From FEB-7 sp963698265 (lineage in GTDB: Bacteria; Pseudomonadota; Gammaproteobacteria; Burkholderiales; Usitatibacteraceae), in assembly GCA_963698265.1 (NCBI GenBank), contig CAVOQC010000002.1, positions 310,001 to 374,000 on the forward strand: 64,000 nt of DNA. Direction: 5' to 3'. The notes beneath the pieces are model-generated. The model ran no database searches and had not been told where the DNA came from. It saw only the letters and a program-made list of their open reading frames with translations. Of the stretch, positions 32,583 to 40,958 are shown piece after piece; position 1 is the stretch's first letter; the number at the start of each line of letters is the position of its first letter. The position numbers and the translations under genes are program-made.

Positions 32583-33014
32583 TCAGCCCCCGAGGGGCTT
32601 CGCGAGCGAGGGTGCTTCGTCTTCCGACGGCAGTTGCGGGCGGTCGCGCTCGCGACTGACGAGGCACAGGAACCCGAGCGGCTCGTCGGGTGCGGCGTGG
32701 AACTGGTGCCACGTCATGGGCGGCACGGTGACGAGGTCGTTCTGCGCGAGCTCGTGGGCCCGCTCGCCCACGAGGCACCGGCCCCTGCCGCGGATCACCA
32801 TCACGTTGTGCACGTGCTCGTGGCGCTCGAGCGTGGTCCAGCCGCCGGGCGCGACCTCGAAATAACGCAGCTGCGCGGCGAGCGTGGGATCGTCGAAGAG
32901 CACCTGGCGGGTCACGTCCCGGAAGGGCGCGCTTGCCTCCTGCTTGTAGGCGAGGACGTCCACGCCCTCCCAGTGGAAGCGGCCGTCGTGCCTGCGGACG
33001 AGCTTGTCAGCCAT
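32583..33014 (-). CDS. Cupin domain protein
   Basis: A 143-residue single-cupin protein. The metal-binding first motif is seen as RHEHVHNVMVIRGRGRCLVG (two His and Glu) and the second as VTVPPMTWHQFHAAPDEPLGFLCLV. It follows the RubisCO-like gene after 8 bp with an AAGGGA site, so it is the last member of the adaptor-ABC-RubisCO-like operon. It may be an isomerase, dioxygenase or ligand sensor acting on the same metabolite as the RubisCO-like protein; nothing shows which. Confidence 0.85.
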   Translation of the reverse strand: MADKLVRRHDGRFHWEGVDVLAYKQEASAPFRDVTRQVLFDDPTLAAQLRYFEVAPGGWTTLERHEHVHNVMVIRGRGRCLVGERAHELAQNDLVTVPPMTWHQFHAAPDEPLGFLCLVSRERDRPQLPSEDEAPSLAKPLGG

Positions 33015-33022
33015 GCTTTCCC

Positions 33023-34180
33023 TTACTTCCCATGCACCCGCCGCACGAATTCGCGGCTCATTGCCGGAAGCGCGTCGCCCGCGGTGAGCAACGCCCCCCC
33101 GATCAGCAGCATGGTATCGGTTCCGTAGTCCGCGATCATCTCGTCGACCCGCTCCACCGACATGCCGCCTGCTGGCACCGGGAGCGTGGATTTCACTGCC
33201 TCCCAGGGGTCGCGCGCCGCGGCGGCGATCGCGAGGCAGGTCCCGCGGCTGAGGCTGAAGCGCCCGCCGTGGTTCGGGAAGATGGTGGCGTCGGCCCCGA
33301 AGAGGCGGAAGAGCTTGCCCAGCAGCAGCGCAGGCGCCACGCGTGCCGCTCCCGCGTAGGCCGGGTGGGCGAGGAGGATGAAACCGGATTCGCGGCGCAT
33401 CTCCACGAACACCGGCGGCCCCACCAGCATCGGGGCCACGAGTGCCGCGCCCACGCCGGCGTCCCGCGCGACCTGCAGCTGTGCCGCGAGCGCCCTCGGG
33501 CTTCCGGAGAACGTCGGCGCGTAGATCGTCCGGCCGCCGGTCTCGCGGTTGGCGGCTTCGATGGCGTGTTGCACGGCCGGCACGCGTTCCGCGAAGGGCG
33601 AGGTGGAAGGATTGGCGAGCCCGTGGTCGTCCTTGATGACGTCGATGCCGGCGCGCGCGAAGATCCCGGCCAGCGCGGCCAGGTGCTCGACGGTCGAACC
33701 CTGGGGCTTGAGCGCCGTGCAGGTGAGCGTGCGCGAAGTCGCGCCCACGCGCTCGCGAAGCCCCGCGAGGCCGAAGGCCGGCCCCGGAAAAGCGGTGGTG
33801 AATCCCGGCGGGAATGCCACGTCCACGAGCTCGACTTCCGGCTGCAGCGAGCAGTTGCCGAAGAGCATGTTGACGAGCTGCGACGCCTCGTTGCCGGTGG
33901 TCTCGGCGGCGATGCCGAGGACGACTTCGAAAGCACCCTCACCCCGGCCCTCTCCCAGGGGAGTGGGAGCCCCTTTCTCCCCATTCCCTCCGGGAGAGGG
34001 GTCGGGGGTGAGGGGGCGGATCGACTCGACCGTGGCCACCACTTCGGCCAGCACGCGAGGATCGCGGATCGCCTCGACGGGCATCTCCACGCTCTGCTCG
34101 ACGGCGAGCGCCTTGGCGCGCGCGCCGATCTCGTTCGCGGCGCAGGCGATGCGGTAGGTGGCGAGGAGGCGATCGCTCAT
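33023..34180 (-). CDS. RubisCO-like protein (form IV), with in-frame repeat insertion
   Basis: A 385-residue RubisCO large-chain relative. The N-terminal domain begins LLATYRIAC and the barrel starts near FGLAGLRERVG. Equivalents of the catalytic loop are present: TALKPQG (Lys158, RubisCO Lys175) and IKDDHG (Lys183 and Asp185, RubisCO Lys201 and Asp203), but the metal ligand Glu204 is His186. It is therefore probably not a CO2-fixing enzyme but a form IV enolase/isomerase-type protein. Residues 56-82 are encoded by a CCCTCTCCC-type repeat and have the usual translation of that repeat (PLTPDPSP). Its ATG overlaps the stop of an FtsX-like permease, and a cupin gene follows. The substrate is unknown. 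Confidence 0.85.
   Translation of the reverse strand: MSDRLLATYRIACAANEIGARAKALAVEQSVEMPVEAIRDPRVLAEVVATVESIRPLTPDPSPGGNGEKGAPTPLGEGRGEGAFEVVLGIAAETTGNEASQLVNMLFGNCSLQPEVELVDVAFPPGFTTAFPGPAFGLAGLRERVGATSRTLTCTALKPQGSTVEHLAALAGIFARAGIDVIKDDHGLANPSTSPFAERVPAVQHAIEAANRETGGRTIYAPTFSGSPRALAAQLQVARDAGVGAALVAPMLVGPPVFVEMRRESGFILLAHPAYAGAARVAPALLLGKLFRLFGADATIFPNHGGRFSLSRGTCLAIAAAARDPWEAVKSTLPVPAGGMSVERVDEMIADYGTDTMLLIGGALLTAGDALPAMSREFVRRVHGK
33936..34014. repeat. CCCTCTCCC/GGGAGAGGG palindromic repeat inside the RubisCO-like gene
   Basis: The left arm CCCTCACCCCGGCCCTCTCCC (33936-33956) and the right arm GGGAGAGGGGTCGGGGGTGAGGG (33992-34014) are near-perfect inverted copies around 35 bp. Such elements are common between genes of proteobacteria; here the 79-bp element lies in frame inside a gene. 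Confidence 0.85.
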
Positions 34181-35343
34181 GCGGCCCTCAGGGAATCGAC
34201 GATCTCCAGGCGCGCGGCTCGCAGGCTCGGCAGGAACCCGCCCGCGAGGCCCATGGCCAGCGAGAAGGCGAGCGTCGAGGCGACGATGGAGGGTGTGAGG
34301 TGGAAACCGAAGGCGAGCTGGCTGAAGCTCTGCCAGTTCATCGTCGTGATGGTGAAGGCCTGCAGGAACGAGGCGAGGGTGAGGCCCATCACCCCGCCCA
34401 CCAGCGCGAGGAGCAGCGACTCGGCGAGGAAGGCCGCGAGGATGCTCGAGCGCCGGAAGCCCAGCGCGCGCAGCGTGCCGATCTCCCCGGTGCGGTTCGC
34501 GACGGAGGCGTACATGGTGATCATGGCGCCGATCATCGCACCGATCGAGAAGATCACCGAGAGGGCGACCCCGAGGTAGCTGATGAAGGTGGAGAGCGAC
34601 TTCGACTGCTCCTGGTAGAAGAGCGGCTCCTGCTTCACCTCCAGGATCAGGCGCTGGTCGGCGGCCACGCGCGCCTTGAAGGCCTCGAACCGGTCCGCGC
34701 CCGAAAGGCGCACGAGCACCGAGGAATAGGCCGTGCGTCGAAACGCCTGGAGCATCTGCTCCACGTCGCCCCAGATCTCGGAGTCGAACCCGCTCTTGCC
34801 CCCGTCGAAGCTGCCGACGATGGTCCACTCGCGCCCGGCGAAGCGCAGCTTCTCGCCGATGCCCGTGCCGTCGAAACCCTCGGCAATGGCACGCCCCACG
34901 ACGACCTCGGAGCTGCCCGGCCGGAACATCCGGCCGTCGATCACCGTCACCTGCGGCCGCAGGCGAACGCCCATGGCCGGCATGCCGCGCACGACGAGGT
35001 TCGCGGGCTTGTTGCTGCCGCGCTTCGGGATCGCGATGAGGACGATCGTCTCCTTGGACACGAGCGGGGTGGCCGTCTCGTCGCGCGCCACCTCGGGCAG
35101 CGTCTCCACGAGGGAAGCCTGGTCGCGGTAGACCGCGCTCTGGATCTCGGTCTGCGCCGCGGGGCGCAGCAGCACCGCGTTGTCGTAGCTGCCCGTGGAG
35201 ACGAGCGTCTTTTTCAGTCCCGCGTCGAGCATGAGCACTGCCGCGAACACAAACACCACGAGCGCCATGCCGCCGGCGGTGAGGAGCGTGGTGAGCTTTC
35301 GCGTCCAGAGATTGCGCAAGACGTAGGCGAGGGGGAGCTTCAT
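34177..35343 (-). CDS. FtsX/MacB-type ABC permease
   Basis: A 388-residue permease with four TM helices: one N-terminal (LTTLLTAGGMALVVFVFAAVLML), a large periplasmic domain, and three near the C-terminus (VALSVIFSIGAMIGAMITMYA, the SILAAFLAESLLLALVGGVMGL stretch and SLAMGLAGGFLPSLRAARLEIVDSL). It ends with the family's usual LRAARLxIVxxLR. The real start is ATG 35343, overlapping the stop of the first permease. It pairs with that permease and the LolD-like ATPase, probably as a tripartite extruder or lipoprotein/lipid transporter. Confidence 0.88.
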   Translation of the reverse strand: MKLPLAYVLRNLWTRKLTTLLTAGGMALVVFVFAAVLMLDAGLKKTLVSTGSYDNAVLLRPAAQTEIQSAVYRDQASLVETLPEVARDETATPLVSKETIVLIAIPKRGSNKPANLVVRGMPAMGVRLRPQVTVIDGRMFRPGSSEVVVGRAIAEGFDGTGIGEKLRFAGREWTIVGSFDGGKSGFDSEIWGDVEQMLQAFRRTAYSSVLVRLSGADRFEAFKARVAADQRLILEVKQEPLFYQEQSKSLSTFISYLGVALSVIFSIGAMIGAMITMYASVANRTGEIGTLRALGFRRSSILAAFLAESLLLALVGGVMGLTLASFLQAFTITTMNWQSFSQLAFGFHLTPSIVASTLAFSLAMGLAGGFLPSLRAARLEIVDSLRAA

Positions 35344-36503
35344 CCGATGTACCGCAACCCATCGACGATCTTCACCCGCGCGGCGCGAATGGACGGCAGG
35401 ACTCCCGCGAGCACCCCGACGACGAGGGCCGAGGCGGCCTGGAGCGCCACGGTGTCGGGTGTGACCTTGAACACCGGGAACATCGAGCCCATCGCCGACT
35501 TGAAGCCCGCCGCCGCGGGAAAGGTCGCGAGGATGCCGAGCGAGCCTCCCAGCGCGGTGATCATGAGGGACTCCCCCACGATGAGCGCGGCCACGAACGC
35601 GGGCCCGAAACCCAGGGCCTTGAGCGTGGCGTACTCCGCGAGCCGCTCGCGCGCCGTCATTGCCATGGTGTTGGCCACCACCGCGAAGATGATGAGGATC
35701 ACCACGAAGGAGACGATGCGGATCGCCATGATGATCGTCTCGGTCTGGGCGATGAAGGAGAGCTGGAACGCCTTTTCCGTTTCCGTGAGCGTCTCGGCGA
35801 GCGAGTTGCGGAACTCCCGGTCGATCGCCTGGCTGATTTCCGCCGCGCGCGAGCCGTCCGCGATCTGGACCACGAAGACGCCCACCTGCTCCGCGCGGCG
35901 CGGCGTGCGGGCGCGCATTTCCTCGTTCAGAAAGTCCCAGTGGAAGTAGAGCTGGCGCGTGATGGTGGTGTCGTCCGCGGGCTCGTAGATTCCGCGCACC
36001 ACGAACTCCCAGTTGCCGGGGTAGATCGTGCCCTTCACCGGGATCACGTCGCCCACCTTGAAGCCGTGCTGGTCGGCGAGGAGCCGCCCGACCATCGTGC
36101 CGCGCCGGTCCTTCTTGAACGCGAGGAGCTCCTCCGGGTTCGTCCTGAACTCCGGGTAGAGGTCGAAGAAGTTCTCGTGGTCCACGCCGAACTGGGCGAA
36201 GAAGTTGGTGGGCGTCATGTCCTTGTAGATGCCGCCGAACCAGTTCGACACCGAAACCGCGGTCACGCCGTCGATCGCCCTGATGCGGTCGCGGTAGTAC
36301 TTGGGCAGCGGAAAGACCAGGGAAACCGCGTTGCGCGCGATGAGCCGCTGCGCCGAGGCCATGTCGCTGCCCGCGTACCACGCATTCACCACCGTCTGCA
36401 GCAGCCCGAACGCGAGGATCGCCACCACCAGGCCCACGAGCGTGAGGAAGCTTCGCAGCTTGTGGCGGAAGATGTTCTTGAAGACGAGCCTCAGGTAGTA
36501 CAT
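35340..36503 (-). CDS. FtsX/MacB-type ABC permease
   Basis: The 387-residue partner permease. It has an N-terminal TM (LRSFLTLVGLVVAILAFGLLQTV), a periplasmic domain with PLPKYYRDRIRAIDGVTAVS, and three C-terminal TMs starting at IVSFVVILIIFAVVANTMAMTARERLAEYATLKALGFG, a hallmark of FtsX/LolC permeases. It starts one base inside the stop of the upstream beta-propeller gene and overlaps the second permease gene, so all three should be translated together. Confidence 0.9.
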   Translation of the reverse strand: MYYLRLVFKNIFRHKLRSFLTLVGLVVAILAFGLLQTVVNAWYAGSDMASAQRLIARNAVSLVFPLPKYYRDRIRAIDGVTAVSVSNWFGGIYKDMTPTNFFAQFGVDHENFFDLYPEFRTNPEELLAFKKDRRGTMVGRLLADQHGFKVGDVIPVKGTIYPGNWEFVVRGIYEPADDTTITRQLYFHWDFLNEEMRARTPRRAEQVGVFVVQIADGSRAAEISQAIDREFRNSLAETLTETEKAFQLSFIAQTETIIMAIRIVSFVVILIIFAVVANTMAMTARERLAEYATLKALGFGPAFVAALIVGESLMITALGGSLGILATFPAAAGFKSAMGSMFPVFKVTPDTVALQAASALVVGVLAGVLPSIRAARVKIVDGLRYIG

Positions 36504-37999
36504 CAGCGCGGCCGCCGCCTGCGCGCGAGAAGGAGGGCCGCGGCAAGGAACGCCAGTGCCGGCAGTGTCGGATCGACCGGGGCGTCGCGCGTGTAGCCGC
36601 AGCCCGAGCCCCAGATGCCGCCGCGGTGGGATCGCGCGTCGCCCTCGAGCCTTGCGATGGCAAAGCGCGTGGTGCCTGATCCGGCATCGCTGGCGCTACC
36701 GGCTACGTAAATGGCGTTTCCTTCACCGACATGGATGTGCAGGGGCAGGAGTCCCCGGCCGAGCGAGACGAGCGAAGCGAATCCCTCGCCCGGGGGGCCG
36801 AAGCCGGAGTCGGCATTCCCGTCGGGATCCAGCCGCAGGATCCGCGGCCGGGCATAGTCCACGGGAACGACCGCGATCTTCGAAGAGACCAGGGGATAGC
36901 CGGCGAGCAGGATCTTGTCGTCCGCCTGGAAAGCGACCGCTTGCACGCCGTGGATCGGCAGTGCCAGAGGACCGGCGATGCCCTGCGTGCCGCGGGAAGC
37001 ATCCAGTGCCCCGCCGGCGGTGAGCCAGGCCAGGTACACCAGGCTCGGCGCCACCGGCGAGTTGGTTTCCAGGACAAGGGCGGCGCCGCCGTCACGGCGT
37101 ACCGCCAGCGCGTGGATCGTGGCAGGCGCGCCCGCGAACCGGCCGTCGTCGATGCGCAGCCGTCCGCCGTCGCCAAAGCCCGCATCGAGCGTCGCGTCGG
37201 GATTCAACCGGGAGACGCACAGCCGGTTCAATCCCGTCGGGCCCCTGATCTGCTGCGCGAAAAGAAACCGGCCATCGGCCTGCCGCGCCATCTTCGCGCT
37301 GTTCGCGCTCTTGTCCGACTCCGTGCCGCAATCCCACGCGGCCCGGGCGGGAAACCACGGCGTGAAGAGTTGCCCGGCAGGGTCCACGCCGCGGACATCG
37401 AAGCGCGGATCGCTGGGCAGGACCGGCGGGTACTGGTAGCCCATCACCGTGAGCGAGCCGTCGGGGGAGGCGGCCACGTCCTGCTGCACGGTGTCCATCG
37501 ACACGGTGGCCACGACGCCGTAGCCGGGATCGACCTGTCCGGCCGCGTCCACGCGCTGCGCGAAGAAGAAAGGAGTGGTGATGGCGAGCGAGCACGCCGG
37601 TCGCGGTGGCCAGCAGAGGGGCTTGTGCTGCTCGACCAGCAGGGTCTTTCCGCCCGCGACAGGAAATGCGCGCAAGCCCACGCGGCTCGACTGCGTGTCC
37701 GGCAGGGTGTGGAGATAGCCCGTGCCTGCGAGGCTCATGTCCGGCAGCCCGCCCGGCAGGAAGCGCGCGAAGACCCGAACGGGGCCCTCGGGCCCGTCGG
37801 TCGGGCGCGACGCCTCGCCGATCGCGAGCACGCGACCGTCGGCATCGGTCGTCACGAAACGGGCGCGGTCGGCACGGTCCGCCATGGCGCCGGGGACGAG
37901 GGTCGCAAAGCCGTTCTGGCCGAAGGAGAGGTCGAAGTCGCCCGGGGCTGCCAGCGCGGCCCCGGCACCGAAAAGCGTCGCGGCGAGAAGCGTTTTCAT
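36503..37999 (-). CDS. Secreted delta-60-repeat beta-propeller with C-terminal sorting tail
   Basis: A 498-residue exported protein. It has a signal peptide (about 1-18, GAALAAP), then repeats of the delta-60 type (GQNGFATLVPGAMADRADRA, AGYGVV-like turns such as DPGYGVVATVSM, DAGFGDGGRL and DSGFGPPGEGFA) that build a beta-propeller. The tail has a Cys-containing motif (WGSGCGYTRD), one hydrophobic helix and an Arg cluster, as in PEP-CTERM/MYXO-CTERM-like sorting signals, so it is probably anchored and processed at the envelope. It sits between ATPase and permease genes of an ABC operon, with GGGAGG before the ATG. Its role is unknown. Confidence 0.75.
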   Translation of the reverse strand: MKTLLAATLFGAGAALAAPGDFDLSFGQNGFATLVPGAMADRADRARFVTTDADGRVLAIGEASRPTDGPEGPVRVFARFLPGGLPDMSLAGTGYLHTLPDTQSSRVGLRAFPVAGGKTLLVEQHKPLCWPPRPACSLAITTPFFFAQRVDAAGQVDPGYGVVATVSMDTVQQDVAASPDGSLTVMGYQYPPVLPSDPRFDVRGVDPAGQLFTPWFPARAAWDCGTESDKSANSAKMARQADGRFLFAQQIRGPTGLNRLCVSRLNPDATLDAGFGDGGRLRIDDGRFAGAPATIHALAVRRDGGAALVLETNSPVAPSLVYLAWLTAGGALDASRGTQGIAGPLALPIHGVQAVAFQADDKILLAGYPLVSSKIAVVPVDYARPRILRLDPDGNADSGFGPPGEGFASLVSLGRGLLPLHIHVGEGNAIYVAGSASDAGSGTTRFAIARLEGDARSHRGGIWGSGCGYTRDAPVDPTLPALAFLAAALLLARRRRPR

Positions 38000-38014
38000 C
38001 GAAAGAGCCTCCCT

Positions 38015-38728
38015 TCAGGCGTGGGGCGCCGGCGCATCCACCAGCTCGCCCTTTTCCAGGTGGACGACGTGGCGCGCGCTTTCCACCGCGTGCCAGTCGT
38101 GGGTGACCATGATGATCGTCTTGCCCATCTCCTCGTTGAAGCGGCGCAGGAGACCGAGGATCTCCCCCGCGCTCTTGCGGTCGAGGTCGCCCGTGGGCTC
38201 GTCGGCCACGATGATCGTGGGGTCCGAGATGAACGCGCGCGCGATGGCCACGCGCTGCTGCTGCCCGCCGGAGAGCTCGTTGGGGTAGTGCTCCATGCGG
38301 TCGGCGAGCCCCACGAGGGAGAGTGCGGTCTCGACCCGTTCGCGCCGTTCGCGCCGCGAGAGCGAGGTGAGCAGCAGCGGCAGCTCCACGTTCTCGAAGG
38401 CGTCGAGCACCGGCATCAGGTTGTAGAACTGGAAGATGAAGCCCACGTGCGCGGCCCGCCAGTCCGCGAGCTGGGCTTCCGAGAGCTGCGTGATGTCCTC
38501 GCCGTCGACCAGGAGCTCCCCCGCGTCGGGCTTGTCGATGCCTGCGATGAGGTTCAGGAGCGTGGACTTGCCGGAGCCCGACGGCCCCATCAGCGCGATG
38601 AAGTCGCCCTCCGGAATGACGAGCGAGATGTCGAAGAGCACCGGCACGTCCTGGCCGCCTCTCCGGTAGCCCTTGGCGAGGCGCGTGATCTCGACGATGG
38701 GGCGCGCGGGCGCCGGGGCGGAGCTCAC
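38015..38728 (-). CDS. LolD/MacB-family ABC ATPase
   Basis: A 237-residue ABC ATPase. It has Walker A GPSGSGKSTLLNL, the Q-loop region GFIFQFYNLMPVLDAFENVELPLLL, signature ELSGGQQQRVAIARA, Walker B IIVADEPTGDLD and the H-loop His in VTHDWHAVE. This is the MacB/LolD/FtsE clade that works with FtsX-type permeases, in line with the two such genes downstream. Start overlaps the adaptor stop (ATGA). Confidence 0.93.
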   Translation of the reverse strand: MSSAPAPARPIVEITRLAKGYRRGGQDVPVLFDISLVIPEGDFIALMGPSGSGKSTLLNLIAGIDKPDAGELLVDGEDITQLSEAQLADWRAAHVGFIFQFYNLMPVLDAFENVELPLLLTSLSRRERRERVETALSLVGLADRMEHYPNELSGGQQQRVAIARAFISDPTIIVADEPTGDLDRKSAGEILGLLRRFNEEMGKTIIMVTHDWHAVESARHVVHLEKGELVDAPAPHA

Positions 38729-39942
38729 TTCTTCAGCAGTGCCACGGTCGCGCCGTCGCGGAGCTTTTCCGGCGGGGAGAGCGCCACCTTGTCGCCCGCC
38801 TTCGCGCCGGCGATCTCCAGCAAGTCGCCCAGCTTGCGCGCCACGGTGACCGGGGTCTGCTTCACCCGGTTGTCCTTGTCGAGGACGAAGACGAAGGACT
38901 GCTCGCCGCGCCTGGCGACCGCCTCGGGGCGCACGGCGGTCACCGCACTGCGCTCGTTCGCCAGCGGCACGCGTTCGAGGAAACCCACCTTGGCGCTCAT
39001 GTCGGGCAGCACGCGCGCATCCTTCTCCCGGAACGCCACCTTCACCAGGAGCGTGGCCTTGCTGCGGTCGACCGTGGGGACGATGCGCGAGACCTCGCCC
39101 AGCAGGCGCAGGCTCGGGTAGGCGTCGAGCTGGATCTCCGCGGGCATGGCCGTGCGGATCTTCGCGATCGAGGATTCGGAGACGTCCGCTTCCACCTCGA
39201 GCGTATCCATGTCGGCCATGTTCACGACCGCGCCCTTGGAGTCGGCCGCCGAGGAGAAGGGCGTGATGATGTCGCCCACGTTGGCGTTCTTGGTGAGGAC
39301 GACCCCGTCGAAGGGCGCGCGGATGAGCGTCTGTTCCACCGCAACACTCGCCGAGCGCACGTTCGCTTCCGCCACGCCGATGGCGGCCTTCAGGCTCGAC
39401 ACCGACGCGCGCGCCTTCTCCGCACGGGCGCGGGCGGTGTCGCGGGAGGATTCGGAGATGAATTTCTTCGCGTAGAGGTCGCGGGCGCGCTCGTAGGCGC
39501 TCTCCGCGTCGCGAAGCTCCGCCTGGCCCTGCTCGAGGTTCGCCTTCGCGGCGTTCACGGCGGCCAGCGCGGAGTCGCGTGCGGCACCCACGTCAAGACT
39601 CTCCAGCCGCGCGATCACCTCGCCCGCCTTCACGCGCGTGCCTTCCTGCACGCCCAGCCATTCGAGGCGGCCGGTGGCCTTGGTGGAAATCGCGGCCTTG
39701 CGCCCGGCGACCACGCGGCCGGTGGCGTTCAGGATCGTGAAGCCTTGCGAGGGATACGCGCTCGTGACGGTGGCGACATCCACCGTGACCGGAGCGGTCG
39801 CGGACCGGTACGCGAAGAATGCAACGATGGCCGCGATGATGGCCGCGCCGATCGCCCACTTCACCCAGCCCGGGCGCCGCCGGGGGCCGAAGGATTTCGC
39901 GCCGCGGTCGATCTGGAGCTTCGAAAGGTCTTGGGCGCTCAC
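38725..39942 (-). CDS. HlyD/MacA-type periplasmic adaptor
   Basis: A 405-residue membrane-fusion protein. One N-terminal TM (WAIGAAIIAAIVAFFAYRSA), then lipoyl halves (FTILNATGRVVAGRKAAISTKATGRLEWLGVQEGTRVKAGEVIARLES), a long alpha-hairpin, the second lipoyl half (IRAPFDGVVLTKNANVGDIITPF) and a beta-barrel ending at VPLANERSAV. The start is a GTG with AAGGA 9 bases upstream. It is the first gene of the leftward ABC operon; no TolC gene is nearby. Confidence 0.9.
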   Translation of the reverse strand: MSAQDLSKLQIDRGAKSFGPRRRPGWVKWAIGAAIIAAIVAFFAYRSATAPVTVDVATVTSAYPSQGFTILNATGRVVAGRKAAISTKATGRLEWLGVQEGTRVKAGEVIARLESLDVGAARDSALAAVNAAKANLEQGQAELRDAESAYERARDLYAKKFISESSRDTARARAEKARASVSSLKAAIGVAEANVRSASVAVEQTLIRAPFDGVVLTKNANVGDIITPFSSAADSKGAVVNMADMDTLEVEADVSESSIAKIRTAMPAEIQLDAYPSLRLLGEVSRIVPTVDRSKATLLVKVAFREKDARVLPDMSAKVGFLERVPLANERSAVTAVRPEAVARRGEQSFVFVLDKDNRVKQTPVTVARKLGDLLEIAGAKAGDKVALSPPEKLRDGATVALLKK

Positions 39943-39972
39943 GCTGAAAATCCTTGCGAATCAAAGGGTCGC

Positions 39973-39978
39973 ATTATA
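39973..39978 (-). promoter_or_regulatory. Consensus -10 for the adaptor-ABC-RubisCO-like operon
   Basis: Read leftward, a perfect TATAAT lies about 30 bases before the adaptor GTG. No good -35 is present at 16-18 bases, so an activator may be needed. The REP-like block lies immediately upstream. Confidence 0.45.
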
Positions 39979-40022
39979 CGCGCCGGCCCCTGCCGACCCA
40001 TGGGACCAAGGGGCCTGCAAAG

Positions 40023-40104
40023 GAGGACGCTCCCCGTTTTCTGCTCGACGAGAGCGCTCATGGGGAAGCGCCCCCTGTTTGCCAATGAATGGGGGAGCGT
40101 CCCC
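40023..40104. repeat. REP-like block, decayed GGGGACGCTCCCC units
   Basis: One unit with a mismatch (40023-40035), a degenerate middle unit (40062-40074) and an inverted perfect unit (40092-40104) lie between the esterase stop and the adaptor promoter. Same family as the elements near 7049 and 27162. Confidence 0.75.
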
Positions 40105-40106
40105 AG

Positions 40107-40958
40107 TTAAAAGAGGGCGATGGTGGCGGCCTGGAGGGGTTGGCCTCGCTCGGCGAGTGCCTCGAGCACGCTGAAGTGGTGGAGGCCGGGCAGGATGTGG
40201 AGCGATTCGACCTGCGGCGCCCACCGGTCGGTGATGAGGCGCGACTGGCGGATGAACTCGCCGCTTTCCTCCCCGCCGACGGCGACCGCGAGCGGCGCAT
40301 CCAAGGTGGGCCGACGGTGGTGGAGGTCGAGCGCGCGCGCCGACCCGGCATCGAGCCGCAGGTCCGCATTGCCGGAAAAGTGCGGCAGCGGGGAAAAGTC
40401 GAAGATGCCGCTGATGGGCACGCCGCCGGCGATCCGTGCGGTGTCGAAATCGAGCTGCCCGGCCTTCGCCGCGAACAGCGCGCCCACGAGATGCCCGCCC
40501 GCAGAATGCCCCGCGAGGACGATGCGGTCCGCGCCCGCGCCCATCGCGGCGGCGTTCGCCGCGATCCAGTTCACGGCTGCGATCGCGTCGTCGACGATGT
40601 CGGCGATCCGCACCTCCGGGCACAGCCGGTAGTTCACGAGTGCCACGCTCACGCCGTCGGCCACCCATCCCGGCGCGAGCCACGCGAACATTGCCTTGTC
40701 GAGGCCGCGCCAGTAGCCGCCGTGGAGGAAGACCAGGAGGCGCTTGCTCGCTTTTGCCGGAAAGAGGTCGACCCGGTGGCGCGCATGCGGGCCGTAGGCG
40801 AGATCGAAGCGGCCCGGAAGCGTCTCGCGCACGAAGGCGGAGTCCTTCTCCCAGCGCGCGAAGAACTGCGGGTGCCCGGGGACGAGTTCGCGGTTGTTGT
40901 ATTCGCGTTCGACCCACTCGGCCGTGAGTTGCGAAGCCGGTACGAGAAAGGGTTCCAT
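40107..40958 (-). CDS. Alpha/beta hydrolase, kynurenine formamidase/esterase-like
   Basis: A 283-residue hydrolase with oxyanion motif FLHGGYWRGLDK, nucleophile elbow LAGHSAGGHL, and a probable catalytic His in LPGLHHFSV. The HGGYW motif, LVNYRLCPEVRIADIVDD segment and size are those of bacterial arylformamidase-like esterases. The substrate is not clear; no other kynurenine genes are nearby. The ATG giving MEPFLVPASQL is used. It reads away from the AAA ATPase gene across an AT-rich spacer. Confidence 0.82.
   Translation of the reverse strand: MEPFLVPASQLTAEWVEREYNNRELVPGHPQFFARWEKDSAFVRETLPGRFDLAYGPHARHRVDLFPAKASKRLLVFLHGGYWRGLDKAMFAWLAPGWVADGVSVALVNYRLCPEVRIADIVDDAIAAVNWIAANAAAMGAGADRIVLAGHSAGGHLVGALFAAKAGQLDFDTARIAGGVPISGIFDFSPLPHFSGNADLRLDAGSARALDLHHRRPTLDAPLAVAVGGEESGEFIRQSRLITDRWAPQVESLHILPGLHHFSVLEALAERGQPLQAATIALF

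Noticed and set aside
33023..34180. Functional RubisCO for carbon fixation
   Set aside because: Glu204-equivalent is His, the protein is short, and no small subunit, phosphoribulokinase or carboxysome genes are near.
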